Positions 18,271 through 25,630 of a stretch of DNA of 36,246 nt are shown here, in pieces. Below the pieces are notes generated by a model. It saw only the letters and a program-made list of their open reading frames with translations, did no database searches and had not been told where the DNA came from. Location: NCBI GenBank assembly GCA_947627655.1, contig CANQWW010000007.1, positions 1 to 36,246 of the forward strand, written 5' to 3'. The translations under genes were made by a program, and so were the position numbers. The stretch's first letter is position 1. Every line of letters begins with the position of its first letter. The stretch is from an uncultured Acinetobacter sp. (GTDB lineage: Bacteria > Pseudomonadota > Gammaproteobacteria > Pseudomonadales > Moraxellaceae).

Positions 18271-19602
18271 TTAAGTCAGCGCGATGCCTTTGGCACTTTC
18301 TAGATCCAGCATATATTCATGGATCTGATCAAAGACCTGATCTTCCTGACTTGGATAAAACCAGTGTACGATCTGTTCTGCGACTTGCGGATGGCAGCGA
18401 ATTTCAAAATGGTTCAGTCCATAGAAAATAGCTTTATGGGAATCGGGGACTTTCAGCTGAAAACGTGGATTGGGATGTTCGCCCAGCGCACTTTTGACAC
18501 TGACCAGATAGTCTCCGATCACATTCAGGGTACGGTTATGCCGATTTTCATATTCAATGGTTCCGGCAACAAAATAGGCTTTAACATGTGAGGGAATCGG
18601 TGCCGGTTTACGGTGGTCATCCATTTGGCCAATGCGTAATTCATTATGTTCCCAGTCATCATCACGGACACTGCCATGACGTAAATCCAGAATACCGTTA
18701 CTGCGAATATTGACGATATGGCCGATGATTTTACCAAATGGGAAACTCCCCAGTTTGTCCTGCAAACTGAAACCAAAACGTTCTAAGGCAGCGCCGTGAT
18801 GTGGGGAGCCTAGACAGACCAGGGTCTCGACCATATCTACCCAACTATTGACGTTCTGTTTGCCATAGAACAGGGCACTGCGCGAGACCAGCCCCCCCAT
18901 GCTATGCCCAATCAGGTCAATACTGGTAATCCCCGGGTTGCGACTCACCAGGTCTTGTAAGGTATTGGCCAGACTGCGGCCGTTGGCAGAAATCCGCCGT
19001 CCGGTATTGTAATTCAGGTACAGCATCGTATTGTTATCACGCTGTGCCAGCAGTTTTTCCCCAATCCCTCCATACTTATGGGTGGTCCAGCTCAGATGGT
19101 TCATACACAGGCCATGCACAAACAGAGTAATCCGGCCGGTGAGTTCACCTTGCTGCAGAGAGCCATAATGATCATAAATCACCATAGGGAGGGCCATTGG
19201 ATTTTGGTCTTTGAGTAAATAGTCTCCAATAACCCCGTTCAGTACACTGATCAGGAAATGCAGGCTCGGGGTCAGCGGTTTATCATGTAGTTTTGGAAAT
19301 TTGGTAATAATACGGCGTAGACCGGGTGCAACCAGAGTATTGCCATAATGAAACAGCATATCGTAGGAATGTTGATACAGCCGTACAATTGAGGGCAGAT
19401 TTTGCAATTTGGCAGAGCTGGTCTTACTTAAGCCAAAAAAGCTCAGTAACATTTCTCGCTGAATGGTCTGGATCAGCTCCTGAGCGACATCATTGAAGCG
19501 CATGGTGACAAGTTGAGCCAGACCTTCCAGTACATCTGCCTGGCTGGGTGGAGTACGATCCCACTTACAATAGGTTTCATGCAATGGCGTTAAGCTAGGC
19601 AT
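18271..19602 (-). CDS. Alpha/beta hydrolase (lipase/PGAP1-like)
   Basis: 443-aa predicted serine hydrolase. The nucleophile elbow is GHSMGG within SIDLIGHSMGGLVSRSALF. An oxyanion-region motif FVHGLCMNHLSW occurs earlier, and CLGSPHHGAALERFG is typical of triacylglycerol-lipase and PGAP1-type hydrolases. The likely catalytic His is in GLNHFEIRCHPQVA near the C-terminus. No signal peptide is seen. The first 120 residues are an extra helical region without an obvious family. ATG 19602 is preferred because GAAGGA precedes it; an in-frame GTG lies at 19632. It is convergent with dsbB and divergent from the yqiA-like gene. The substrate cannot be deduced. Confidence 0.8.
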   Translation of the reverse strand: MPSLTPLHETYCKWDRTPPSQADVLEGLAQLVTMRFNDVAQELIQTIQREMLLSFFGLSKTSSAKLQNLPSIVRLYQHSYDMLFHYGNTLVAPGLRRIITKFPKLHDKPLTPSLHFLISVLNGVIGDYLLKDQNPMALPMVIYDHYGSLQQGELTGRITLFVHGLCMNHLSWTTHKYGGIGEKLLAQRDNNTMLYLNYNTGRRISANGRSLANTLQDLVSRNPGITSIDLIGHSMGGLVSRSALFYGKQNVNSWVDMVETLVCLGSPHHGAALERFGFSLQDKLGSFPFGKIIGHIVNIRSNGILDLRHGSVRDDDWEHNELRIGQMDDHRKPAPIPSHVKAYFVAGTIEYENRHNRTLNVIGDYLVSVKSALGEHPNPRFQLKVPDSHKAIFYGLNHFEIRCHPQVAEQIVHWFYPSQEDQVFDQIHEYMLDLESAKGIALT

Positions 19603-19849
19603 TGAATCTGGTCCTTCTATTAATGCGTACACCCAAGATCTTTCTTTTTAAAGATGTTCGCGGTATAAATTCTTTTCAACCTTAATGTTTCTAATTTTTC
19701 TGGGAATATTCTTAACATACCGAGGATTGTGCAAAAGAATCGTATTTTTTGTCTGACAATTGGTCGATAAATTAGATTGGATAACTATGAGAAATATCCA
19801 ACTTATAAATTATTTTCTGATTAAAATATAGGCGTTTTTTTAATAGTCG

Positions 19850-20443
19850 ATGAATGTTATCTATTTACATGGTTTTCGCAGCAGCCCGGCGTCGATTAAA
19901 GGGCAGCTGTTAAAACAATACACTGCGCAGCATCCGAATATTCAGGTGCATTTACCTGATTTGAATATGTCACCGGTCAAGGCCATTCAGCAGCTCTCGC
20001 AGCTGATTTGCTCCATGCAGGATGTGGCTCTGGTGGGGAGCAGCTTAGGCGGATTTTATGCGACACATCTGGTCGCCAAACATGCTGTGCCGGCTGTACT
20101 GATCAATCCGGCCATGCGACCATGGCAGTTGTTCCGGGAACTGTTTGATGATGAACTACCGCTACAGGTTCATCCAAACTGGTGCCTGGATAATTCAGAT
20201 CTTGAGCAGCTGAAAGCTTTAGCACTGCCAACTGCACAAGATGCAGACAAAATGTTGGTACTGCTGCAACAAGGCGATGAAGTTTTGGATTATCGTGAAG
20301 CACATCGCTATTATAGTGCTGCGCATCCCCCAGCCATGCTGATGACTGAGGCCAATGGTAATCACGGGATGGATGATTTTGCGGAGAAGATTCCGCTGCT
20401 GTTACAGTTTTTATCCGACTGCATAAAAAAGGAAACCGAATAA
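19850..20443 (+). CDS. yqiA: YqiA-family esterase
   Basis: 197-aa alpha/beta-fold esterase of the UPF0227 (YqiA/YcfP) group. MNVIYLHGFRSSPAS is the family N-terminus, the nucleophile elbow is LVGSSLGGFYATHLV, then INPAMRPW, an acidic residue in LLQQGDEVLDY, and the C-terminal His in NGNHGMDDF. The stop codon is one base from the parE start, as in the E. coli yqiA-parE operon. E. coli YqiA has short-chain acyl-esterase activity; the cellular role is unknown. Confidence 0.88.
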   Translation: MNVIYLHGFRSSPASIKGQLLKQYTAQHPNIQVHLPDLNMSPVKAIQQLSQLICSMQDVALVGSSLGGFYATHLVAKHAVPAVLINPAMRPWQLFRELFDDELPLQVHPNWCLDNSDLEQLKALALPTAQDADKMLVLLQQGDEVLDYREAHRYYSAAHPPAMLMTEANGNHGMDDFAEKIPLLLQFLSDCIKKETE

Positions 20444-20444
20444 C

Positions 20445-22325
20445 GTGTCTCAATATACGGCTCAATCTCTTGAAGTTCTGTCTGGTCTGGACCCCGTGCG
20501 TCGTCGTCCGGGCATGTATACCGATACCACTCGTCCAAACCATCTGGCACAGGAAGTGATTGATAATGCTGTGGATGAGGCGCTAGCAGGCCATGCCAAC
20601 AAGATTACTGTGACCGTGCATAAAGATGGCTCACTGGCCGTAGAAGATAATGGTCGTGGTATGCCGGTGGATATTCACCCGGAATATGGCCAGAGCGGGA
20701 TCGAAATCATCCTGACCAAGCTACATGCTGGTGGCAAGTTCAGTACCGATAACTACCAGTTTTCTGGCGGTCTGCACGGAGTCGGGATCTCGGTAGTGAA
20801 TGCGCTTTCTACCCGGGTCGAAGTCGCAGTACAACGGCAGGGCAACCTGTACAAAATGGTTTTTGAACAGGGTGAGCCAACGGGTCCATTAGAAATTCTA
20901 GAAGGCAAGGCACCGAAACGCGCTTCAGGAACGACCGTACAGTTCTGGCCAGAAGCCAAATATTTTGATTCACCTAAATTTGGCCTAAAAGCGCTCAAGC
21001 ATAACCTGAAAGCCAAAGCCGTCCTGGCGGCAGGTTTACAGATCAATTATGTCGATCTGATCAATGATGAAAAGATCACCTGGCAGTTTGAAAATGGCCT
21101 GGTGGATTATTTGATGGATGAGCTGGAAGACCGTGAGATCATTCCTGCCCCCGCCTTTGTGGCAACAGGTGAAGCGGAACGAGCCAGTGCCGAGTTTGCC
21201 ATTTGCTGGAATATTGAAGGCGGCGAAAGCATCCAGGAATCTTATGTCAACCTGATTCCAACCGCACAGGGGGGTACCCATGTCAATGGTTTACGCTCCG
21301 GGGTAACTGATGCCATGCGCGAGTTTTGTGAACTGCGCAATCTGCTGCCACGGAACATGAAGCTTTCTGCGGAAGATGTCTGGGACGGGGTAAACTATAT
21401 CCTGTCACTGAAATTTCAGGAGCCACAGTTCTCGGGCCAGACCAAGGAACGCCTGTCTAGCCGTGAAGCTGCCGGAATTGTACAGAACATTGCCAAGGAT
21501 GCCTTTGCCCTGTGGCTCAACCAGAATTCTGATATCGCCATGCAGCTGGCGGAAATGGCGATTTCTAAAGCCGGTCGCCGTCTAAAAGCAGCGAAAAAAG
21601 TTGAACGTAAGAAAATTGTTGCGGGTCCAACACTCCCAGGAAAATTGTCGGATTGTGTCGGGCATGACCTGGATCAATCTGAACTGTTTATCGTGGAAGG
21701 GGACTCTGCAGGTGGTTCAGCCAAGCAGGCGCGTGACAAGAACTTCCAGGCCATCATGCCAATTCGCGGAAAGATTTTAAACACCTGGGAAGTGGCATCC
21801 GATGAAGTGCTGGCTTCACAAGAAGTCCATAACATCGCGATTGCTATTGGGGTCGACCCGGGTTCGGATGACTTGTCTGAACTGCGTTATGGCAAAATCT
21901 GTATTCTCGCCGATGCTGACTCGGATGGTCTGCATATTGCGACCTTGCTCTGTGCCTTGTTTGTGAAACACTTCCCGACATTGGTTGAAGAAGGGCACTT
22001 GTTTGTTGCTATGCCACCATTATTCCGGATTGATGATAACAAAGATGTTCACTATGCGCTGGATGAGGACGAACTGGAAAGCATCCTGAAAAAATGTAAG
22101 ACCAAGAATCCGCAGATCACCCGATTCAAAGGTTTGGGTGAGATGAATGCCAGCCAGTTACGTGAAACCACACTGGATCCGAATACACGTCGTCTGGTCC
22201 AGCTCGATCTGGATGACGCGCACTTTACAGCAGGTCTTTTAGATAAACTCCTGGCGAAAAAGCGTGCCAGTGACCGTAAAGAATGGCTGGAACAAAAAGG
22301 TAATCTGGCGGATATCGTGGTTTAA
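20445..22325 (+). CDS. parE: DNA topoisomerase IV subunit B
   Basis: ATPase subunit of the decatenating topoisomerase that partners ParC. GHKL motifs are EVIDNAVDEAL, DNGRGMPVD and GGLHGVGISVVNALS. The TOPRIM part has FIVEGDSAGGSAKQARD and DADSDGLHIATLL, separated by QAIMPIRGKILNTWE, which favours ParE over GyrB. The 626-aa length is right for ParE (GyrB is about 800). It starts with GTG at 20445, supported by AAGGAAA upstream and the abutting yqiA stop, so it is translated as the second gene of the operon. Confidence 0.97.
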   Translation: MSQYTAQSLEVLSGLDPVRRRPGMYTDTTRPNHLAQEVIDNAVDEALAGHANKITVTVHKDGSLAVEDNGRGMPVDIHPEYGQSGIEIILTKLHAGGKFSTDNYQFSGGLHGVGISVVNALSTRVEVAVQRQGNLYKMVFEQGEPTGPLEILEGKAPKRASGTTVQFWPEAKYFDSPKFGLKALKHNLKAKAVLAAGLQINYVDLINDEKITWQFENGLVDYLMDELEDREIIPAPAFVATGEAERASAEFAICWNIEGGESIQESYVNLIPTAQGGTHVNGLRSGVTDAMREFCELRNLLPRNMKLSAEDVWDGVNYILSLKFQEPQFSGQTKERLSSREAAGIVQNIAKDAFALWLNQNSDIAMQLAEMAISKAGRRLKAAKKVERKKIVAGPTLPGKLSDCVGHDLDQSELFIVEGDSAGGSAKQARDKNFQAIMPIRGKILNTWEVASDEVLASQEVHNIAIAIGVDPGSDDLSELRYGKICILADADSDGLHIATLLCALFVKHFPTLVEEGHLFVAMPPLFRIDDNKDVHYALDEDELESILKKCKTKNPQITRFKGLGEMNASQLRETTLDPNTRRLVQLDLDDAHFTAGLLDKLLAKKRASDRKEWLEQKGNLADIVV

Positions 22326-22345
22326 ACGTCTTGGCTGCAAATGAA

Positions 22346-22372
22346 AAAATCCCGCGATTGCGGGATTTTCTT
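22346..22372 (+). terminator. Intrinsic terminator of parE
   Basis: Perfect 10-bp stem AAAATCCCGC / GCGGGATTTT with a GATT loop, 20 bases after the stop. Confidence 0.9.
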
Positions 22373-22411
22373 CATGGTATTCCGTGCTCATCAATACCCT
22401 TCATATTGTCC

Positions 22412-22513
22412 TTATTTAAAGAGAGCAACCACGTCAGCGGTCAATTTGCGACCTGTTAAGCACAAGGGCATATGCTGATTGAATCCTCTGTTAAGCTTCT
22501 TTCTCAAAGTCAT
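22412..22513 (-). CDS. Possible 33-aa peptide or gene-tail fragment
   Basis: A short - strand frame runs from ATG 22513 to a TAA at 22412, encoding MTLRKKLNRGFNQH then MPLCLTGRKLTADVVALFK. The second half has a protein-like composition. It faintly recalls the MPLRxALTGRK stretch of the anticodon-binding domain of glutamyl-tRNA synthetase, so a decayed gene tail is possible. The upstream ribosome site is weak. It lies between the parE terminator and the PLD-like gene, at the left edge of the accessory interval. Real translation is uncertain. Confidence 0.22.
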   Translation of the reverse strand: MTLRKKLNRGFNQHMPLCLTGRKLTADVVALFK

Positions 22514-22547
22514 GTTTCTTAAACTTGTTCAGAAAGAAAAGACAGAC

Positions 22548-23249
22548 TTAAATTTCCGTATTTTCGTTCCATAGAAAATAACCGCCATATTGACTGGATT
22601 TAAATTCCCCACCCAGCGCTTTGCCTTGGTCAGTGAGGATATGTTTACCATTTTCATTCAGCTTTAAGAAGCCTTTGTCGGTCAGCTTATCCAGCAAATC
22701 TGGGGTTTTCAGTTTATATTTCGCTGCCAGTTTAGAGGTGGTCAGTTTGGAGAGGGGGGTAGTTTCTGGAGTCTCGAGCTCTTTAACTGCTGCATCTGCT
22801 TTGACTTCATCCAAGCTAATTCTGACTTCGTCACTAATTCGGATAATACGCTGCGCTTCTTCATAAGCTTCTTTAAACACCTGATCATCTTCATATTTAC
22901 GTACTAGAATCCCCATTTCATTATTATTGACCTGACTAAATTCATAAAGATTAAGGCTGGAGATAATACATTCTGATTCATTCAGATAGCATTTAGCATG
23001 CAGATTTTTACAGAAGCTTAAGCGGACATAGTCTAATTTCTGCAACCATTTAATTTCTTCCGGATGCAAATCACTTTTGCCATAGATAATGCGAATGTCG
23101 ATTTTTAGACGGTCTTTATCTTCTAACAGCTCTTTAATCCGGTCATTCAAGCGCAGATAGGGGCTGATGAGAATTAAACGTTCCTTGGCATTTTTAATCA
23201 GTTCTTCTAAAAAGAAATTGGTGGCGCTGGTATTTAAAAATTTAGCCAT
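22548..23249 (-). CDS. PLD-like nuclease-family protein with C-terminal winged-helix-like region
   Basis: 233 aa. Residues 1-130 are a phospholipase-D-like domain with a single HKD motif: His84 and Lys86 in NLHAKCYLNE, Ser98 and Asn100 in ISSLNLYEFS, and Glu111 in NNNEMGILV. One HKD motif implies a dimer to complete the active site, as in Nuc-type nucleases. Residues 165-233 (LAAKYKLKTPDLLDKLTDKGFLK, then LTDQGKALGGEF and GGYFLWNENTE) look like a winged helix related to phage-antirepressor or KilA-C-type DNA-binding tails. A DNA-directed role is inferred. The long C-terminal linker is Glu/Ala/Thr-rich. It starts the accessory interval beyond parE; the start ATG is at 23249. Confidence 0.75.
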   Translation of the reverse strand: MAKFLNTSATNFFLEELIKNAKERLILISPYLRLNDRIKELLEDKDRLKIDIRIIYGKSDLHPEEIKWLQKLDYVRLSFCKNLHAKCYLNESECIISSLNLYEFSQVNNNEMGILVRKYEDDQVFKEAYEEAQRIIRISDEVRISLDEVKADAAVKELETPETTPLSKLTTSKLAAKYKLKTPDLLDKLTDKGFLKLNENGKHILTDQGKALGGEFKSSQYGGYFLWNENTEI

Positions 23250-23313
23250 ATTATCCCCAGTTAATATTTTATTTTGGCAATATAGTAACCAATTCTTTTT
23301 ATAAAATTAAGTG

Positions 23314-24039
23314 TTACTCGACTTTTAGATAAACGCCATTGGCTGATACATTATGTCCAAAGCCGCAACCTGAGCCTCCACTGTTTTGTTTTAAAATCGC
23401 CTGCTGCCCAGCTTTTGGATCAAATTTAAAAGCCAAATCAATTTTACACTCATCCACTTTATAAGTGGCTTGGGTTTGATTGAAAGGCATGGCAGTTTCA
23501 AATGAGCCCATATTCGGTCCGTAAATCAGGCTGTTCAGTCCCATATATAAGCCATTAAACTGAATTTGATAGGCACTCTTGGTTCGTTTGATTTCAATCC
23601 TATTCCAGTGACCAAAGCCGGCATACTGTACATAGATACCTGTAAGATTTGGATTTTTTTGTGGAAAAGGAAGCTGTTTTAAGTTAAAACGGCTATTTTT
23701 CGCATCGGGATACACCGAAAACCAGACTCGTGCCCATTGTGGTTTTCCCAATTTGAAATAACTTAACCCGACATTATTAAAAGCCGTGGCAATAGCATGT
23801 TCTGAAAAAGCAACACCGCTATTTCCGTTATGCATTTGACAAAATGCAGACCAGGCGGCTTGCTGTTGAAATTGTCCTAGTGCGCTTTGATACTGTTTCT
23901 GATCATAAAATTTCTTGCCCGAGTTGGCATAGCTTTTCACTTTGGCACATTCGGATCGAAGTTCAGTGTCAAAATCTGAATGGGCAAAACTAAAACTACT
24001 CAGCGGGAGCATACTGATAAAAATAAGCCATTTATTCAT
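23314..24039 (-). CDS. Secreted hypothetical protein with TPR-like region
   Basis: 241 aa from ATG 24039, chosen because a clear signal peptide follows (MNKWLIFISMLPLSSFSFA, cleavage before HSDFD). The in-frame extension to 24117 would bury it. Residues 40-110 (GKKFYDQKQYQSALGQFQQQ, AIATAFNNVGLSYFKLGKPQWA) have the spacing of one or two TPR units. The C-terminal half is beta-rich and Gly/Asn-rich with two Cys (VDECKIDL, GGSGCGFGHNV) that could form a disulfide in the periplasm. I do not recognise a named family. A single gene between the PLD-like gene and the degraded region. Confidence 0.65.
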   Translation of the reverse strand: MNKWLIFISMLPLSSFSFAHSDFDTELRSECAKVKSYANSGKKFYDQKQYQSALGQFQQQAAWSAFCQMHNGNSGVAFSEHAIATAFNNVGLSYFKLGKPQWARVWFSVYPDAKNSRFNLKQLPFPQKNPNLTGIYVQYAGFGHWNRIEIKRTKSAYQIQFNGLYMGLNSLIYGPNMGSFETAMPFNQTQATYKVDECKIDLAFKFDPKAGQQAILKQNSGGSGCGFGHNVSANGVYLKVE

Positions 24040-24210
24040 TCTTGTACTCAACTTTTCAATTATTGTGTAGGAAAAAGTGTATCGATCGGCAATTTTATCG
24101 TGCATCGCTGGGCGCATGATTGCAAGCTTGAGTTAAAGAATTTTATTAGTCAGAATTCCTGATCTTCAGCAATCAATACAGGAAACTGCTGCACTTTTAT
24201 TTTATTCAAC

Positions 24211-24369
24211 CTATGTTAGAAAATCTTCTAGGGGCTTTGGTAAATCGTTGCCGGTTAAGCTGCCTTGCAGGACTTTAGCATGATAAATTTTGAGAGTCTG
24301 GGAGTATAGATCCTGGGGTTGAGCCGGACGCATCAGAACGCACATAATCGCGGGCTGCGTATTCTTACT
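24211..24369 (-). pseudogene. Degraded gene tail (52 codons, no start)
   Basis: On the - strand a 52-codon frame ends at TAG 24211-24213 and is bounded upstream by TAG at 24370-24372. Its translation (TQPAIMCVLMRPAQPQDLY, SQTLKIYHAKVLQGSLTGND, LPKPLEDFLT in succession) is protein-like. There is no ribosome site before the internal ATG, so it looks like the 3' end of a gene that lost the rest. The family is not recognised. It sits next to XerC/D-like site A and may mark an old insertion or deletion edge. Confidence 0.35.
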
Positions 24370-24373
24370 CTAA

Positions 24374-24428
24374 TGGACACTAAATCTCATAGAGAAGTGA
24401 GCAGGGACTCCTATCTCACTTGGACACT
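24374..24428. repeat. Short direct repeats flanking a small palindrome
   Basis: TGGACACT occurs at 24374-24381 and again at 24421-24428. Between them lies AGTGAG ... CTCACT (inverted, 13-base gap). It could be a scar of an insertion sequence end. It lies between the degraded gene tail and site A. Confidence 0.3.
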
Positions 24429-24432
24429 TTAG

Positions 24433-24460
24433 AGTTCGTATAACAGCCATTATAATAATG
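24433..24460 (+). other. XerC/XerD (dif/pdif-like) site A, + orientation
   Basis: 28 bases with the dif layout: XerC-type arm AGTTCGTATAA, spacer CAGCCA, XerD-type arm TTATAATAATG. The XerC arm differs from sites B and C at one base. The XerD arm matches 7 of 11 bases of the E. coli dif arm TTATGTTAAAT, the weakest of the three. Functionality is uncertain. Confidence 0.55.
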
Positions 24461-24566
24461 TAGTCGGGTTTAGGAGGTTATTTGTTCTTTCAATAAACAA
24501 AAAATTGCAGATTTTTCTCACTTTAATTACAGCAAAGAAATATCTCATAAACTGGAAGAAAGAAGG

Positions 24567-24950
24567 TTATTCAGGCTTTCTTAATCTTTTTTCTACAAGA
24601 ATAGAAAATAACAAGAGAGCAATCAGCAAAGTCTCATTTAATAGGCTATCTGCTAAATTGTTCGGTATCAGTAGAATTTTATATAAAACCAAATAAATCA
24701 ATATAGTAGCAATTGTTAATAAATATGATTGAATGAAATTTCTAGGACTTCTAATGGTTTTGATGTAACGCTCTTTTGGTGTACAAAGTCCTATAAATGC
24801 TCCCCATAATAAGGCCATTAGAAAACCATTTACCAAGTTTTTAATCTCTATTGGTTTATTTTTAAGCAACATAATACTAACAATATATGTAAATAACGGA
24901 ATTGCAAAAAGGAAAGCAATTAAAACGACTTTATTAAGGTGAATTTTCAT
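24567..24950 (-). CDS. Small multispanning membrane protein (cassette gene 1)
   Basis: 127 aa, unrecognised. Four hydrophobic segments (about residues 6-28, 40-56, 74-92, 100-120) make it mostly membrane-embedded, with a basic C-terminus (VEKRLRKPE). It is AT-rich in codon use (ATA, TTA, AAA) compared with parE or argS. No clear Shine-Dalgarno precedes ATG 24950. It lies alone between XerC/D-like sites A and B, which point the same way, and is transcribed against them. The first residues MKIH match those of the gene at 25044-25238. Function unknown; possible roles such as an immunity or stress membrane protein are speculation. Confidence 0.6.
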   Translation of the reverse strand: MKIHLNKVVLIAFLFAIPLFTYIVSIMLLKNKPIEIKNLVNGFLMALLWGAFIGLCTPKERYIKTIRSPRNFIQSYLLTIATILIYLVLYKILLIPNNLADSLLNETLLIALLLFSILVEKRLRKPE

Positions 24951-25007
24951 TTTTGCTACTTTGATTTAGACTTAAATGGTCTGATTGTTTATTGGTTAAA
25001 CACTTAA

Positions 25008-25035
25008 ATTTCGTATAACAGTTATTACATGAAAT
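25008..25035 (+). other. XerC/XerD (dif/pdif-like) site B, + orientation
   Basis: 28 bases: XerC arm ATTTCGTATAA, spacer CAGTTA, XerD arm TTACATGAAAT. The XerC arm is identical to site C. The XerD arm matches E. coli dif at 8 of 11. The first three spacer bases (CAG) are shared with site A. Confidence 0.65.
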
Positions 25036-25043
25036 ATAAAAGC

Positions 25044-25238
25044 CTATTCTTTTTGGGTATCAAAAAACATAGCAATATAAAATGCTATAGCCCAGTAGCT
25101 CCATCTGGTTATAGACGATAATAGTTCTTGATCTACATCAAAATATGTTGAGATCAGTCGATGAATAATAAAGAATAGAATACCAACTACAGTTATTAGA
25201 AAGAGTTTTTTGATTAATAAATAGTAATGTATTTTCAT
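25044..25238 (-). CDS. Small membrane protein (module gene 2)
   Basis: 64 aa, unrecognised. Two hydrophobic segments (about residues 10-30 and 43-60) separated by a short acidic loop (YFDVDQELLSS), ending DTQKE. It begins MKIH like the gene at 24567-24950. It starts 11 bases after the stop of the 91-aa gene and so is probably cotranscribed with it. Its stop is 8 bases from XerC/D-like site B. No strong ribosome site. Strongly AT-rich codons. Function unknown. Confidence 0.5.
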   Translation of the reverse strand: MKIHYYLLIKKLFLITVVGILFFIIHRLISTYFDVDQELLSSITRWSYWAIAFYIAMFFDTQKE

Positions 25239-25249
25239 TAAGATATTTT

Positions 25250-25525
25250 CTATAACTTTGTACTTTCTTCTGGATTCATTCTAAGTTGTTTTTCTCGTTC
25301 TTGTGTATTGATAGTTTCTAACTTATTCAGCCAGTATTGAATGGTGTATTGATATTTAGCAAAGAATGCAAAAAATATAAAAGTAAAAGTAGGCCTCATA
25401 TCTATACTTTCAGAATACCCCATATATTTGTCATATAGTATTAGGCCTATAGACCAAATCGCCAGTAACCAAAGCATGTAGGCTGATAATTTTAGAAAGT
25501 TATCGAAGCTTTTACCTTTGAACAT
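25250..25525 (-). CDS. Small membrane protein (module gene 1)
   Basis: 91 aa, unrecognised. Two hydrophobic helices (about residues 12-32 and 44-60; LSAYMLWLLAIWSIGLILYD, TFTFIFFAFFAKYQYTI) are followed by a charged soluble C-tail (LNKLETINTQEREKQLRMNP). It is the first gene of the B-C module and precedes the 64-aa gene by 11 bases. ATG 25525 has no obvious ribosome site. About 80 bases separate it from site C, which would have to contain the module promoter. Function unknown. Confidence 0.55.
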   Translation of the reverse strand: MFKGKSFDNFLKLSAYMLWLLAIWSIGLILYDKYMGYSESIDMRPTFTFIFFAFFAKYQYTIQYWLNKLETINTQEREKQLRMNPEESTKL

Positions 25526-25602
25526 AAAAATTATAAAAGTAATTAATTATTATTCTCAATAATATCAAAATTTACAAGTGGTTGAAACTTAATTTTTTCT
25601 AA

Positions 25603-25630
25603 AATTAATATAATCCACGTTATACGAAAT
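25603..25630 (-). other. XerC/XerD (dif/pdif-like) site C, - orientation
   Basis: Read on the - strand: XerC arm ATTTCGTATAA, spacer CGTGGA, XerD arm TTATATTAATT. The XerD arm matches E. coli dif at 9 of 11, making this the best of the three sites. With site B it gives a 13-base perfect inverted repeat (AATTTCGTATAAC and its complement). Confidence 0.7.

Larger units (their letters stand above)
25008..25630. mobile_element. Candidate pdif-type module bounded by inverted sites B and C
   Basis: A 567-base AT-rich core between site B (+) and site C (-). It holds two tightly spaced - strand ORFs for small membrane proteins. Modules bordered by oppositely oriented XerC/D sites are the known form of mobile dif modules on Acinetobacter plasmids. 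The copy here is next to chromosomal housekeeping genes. No integrase, transposase or toxin-antitoxin gene is inside, so mobility would rely on host XerC/XerD. Confidence 0.55.

Noticed and set aside
20445..22325. gyrB
   Set aside because: 626 residues and the QAIMPIRGKILN motif, together with the yqiA neighbour, point to parE.
24205..24232. Additional Xer site suggested by CTATGTTAGAA
   Set aside because: A partial XerD-like arm only, with no XerC arm at the right distance; it lies within the degraded gene tail.
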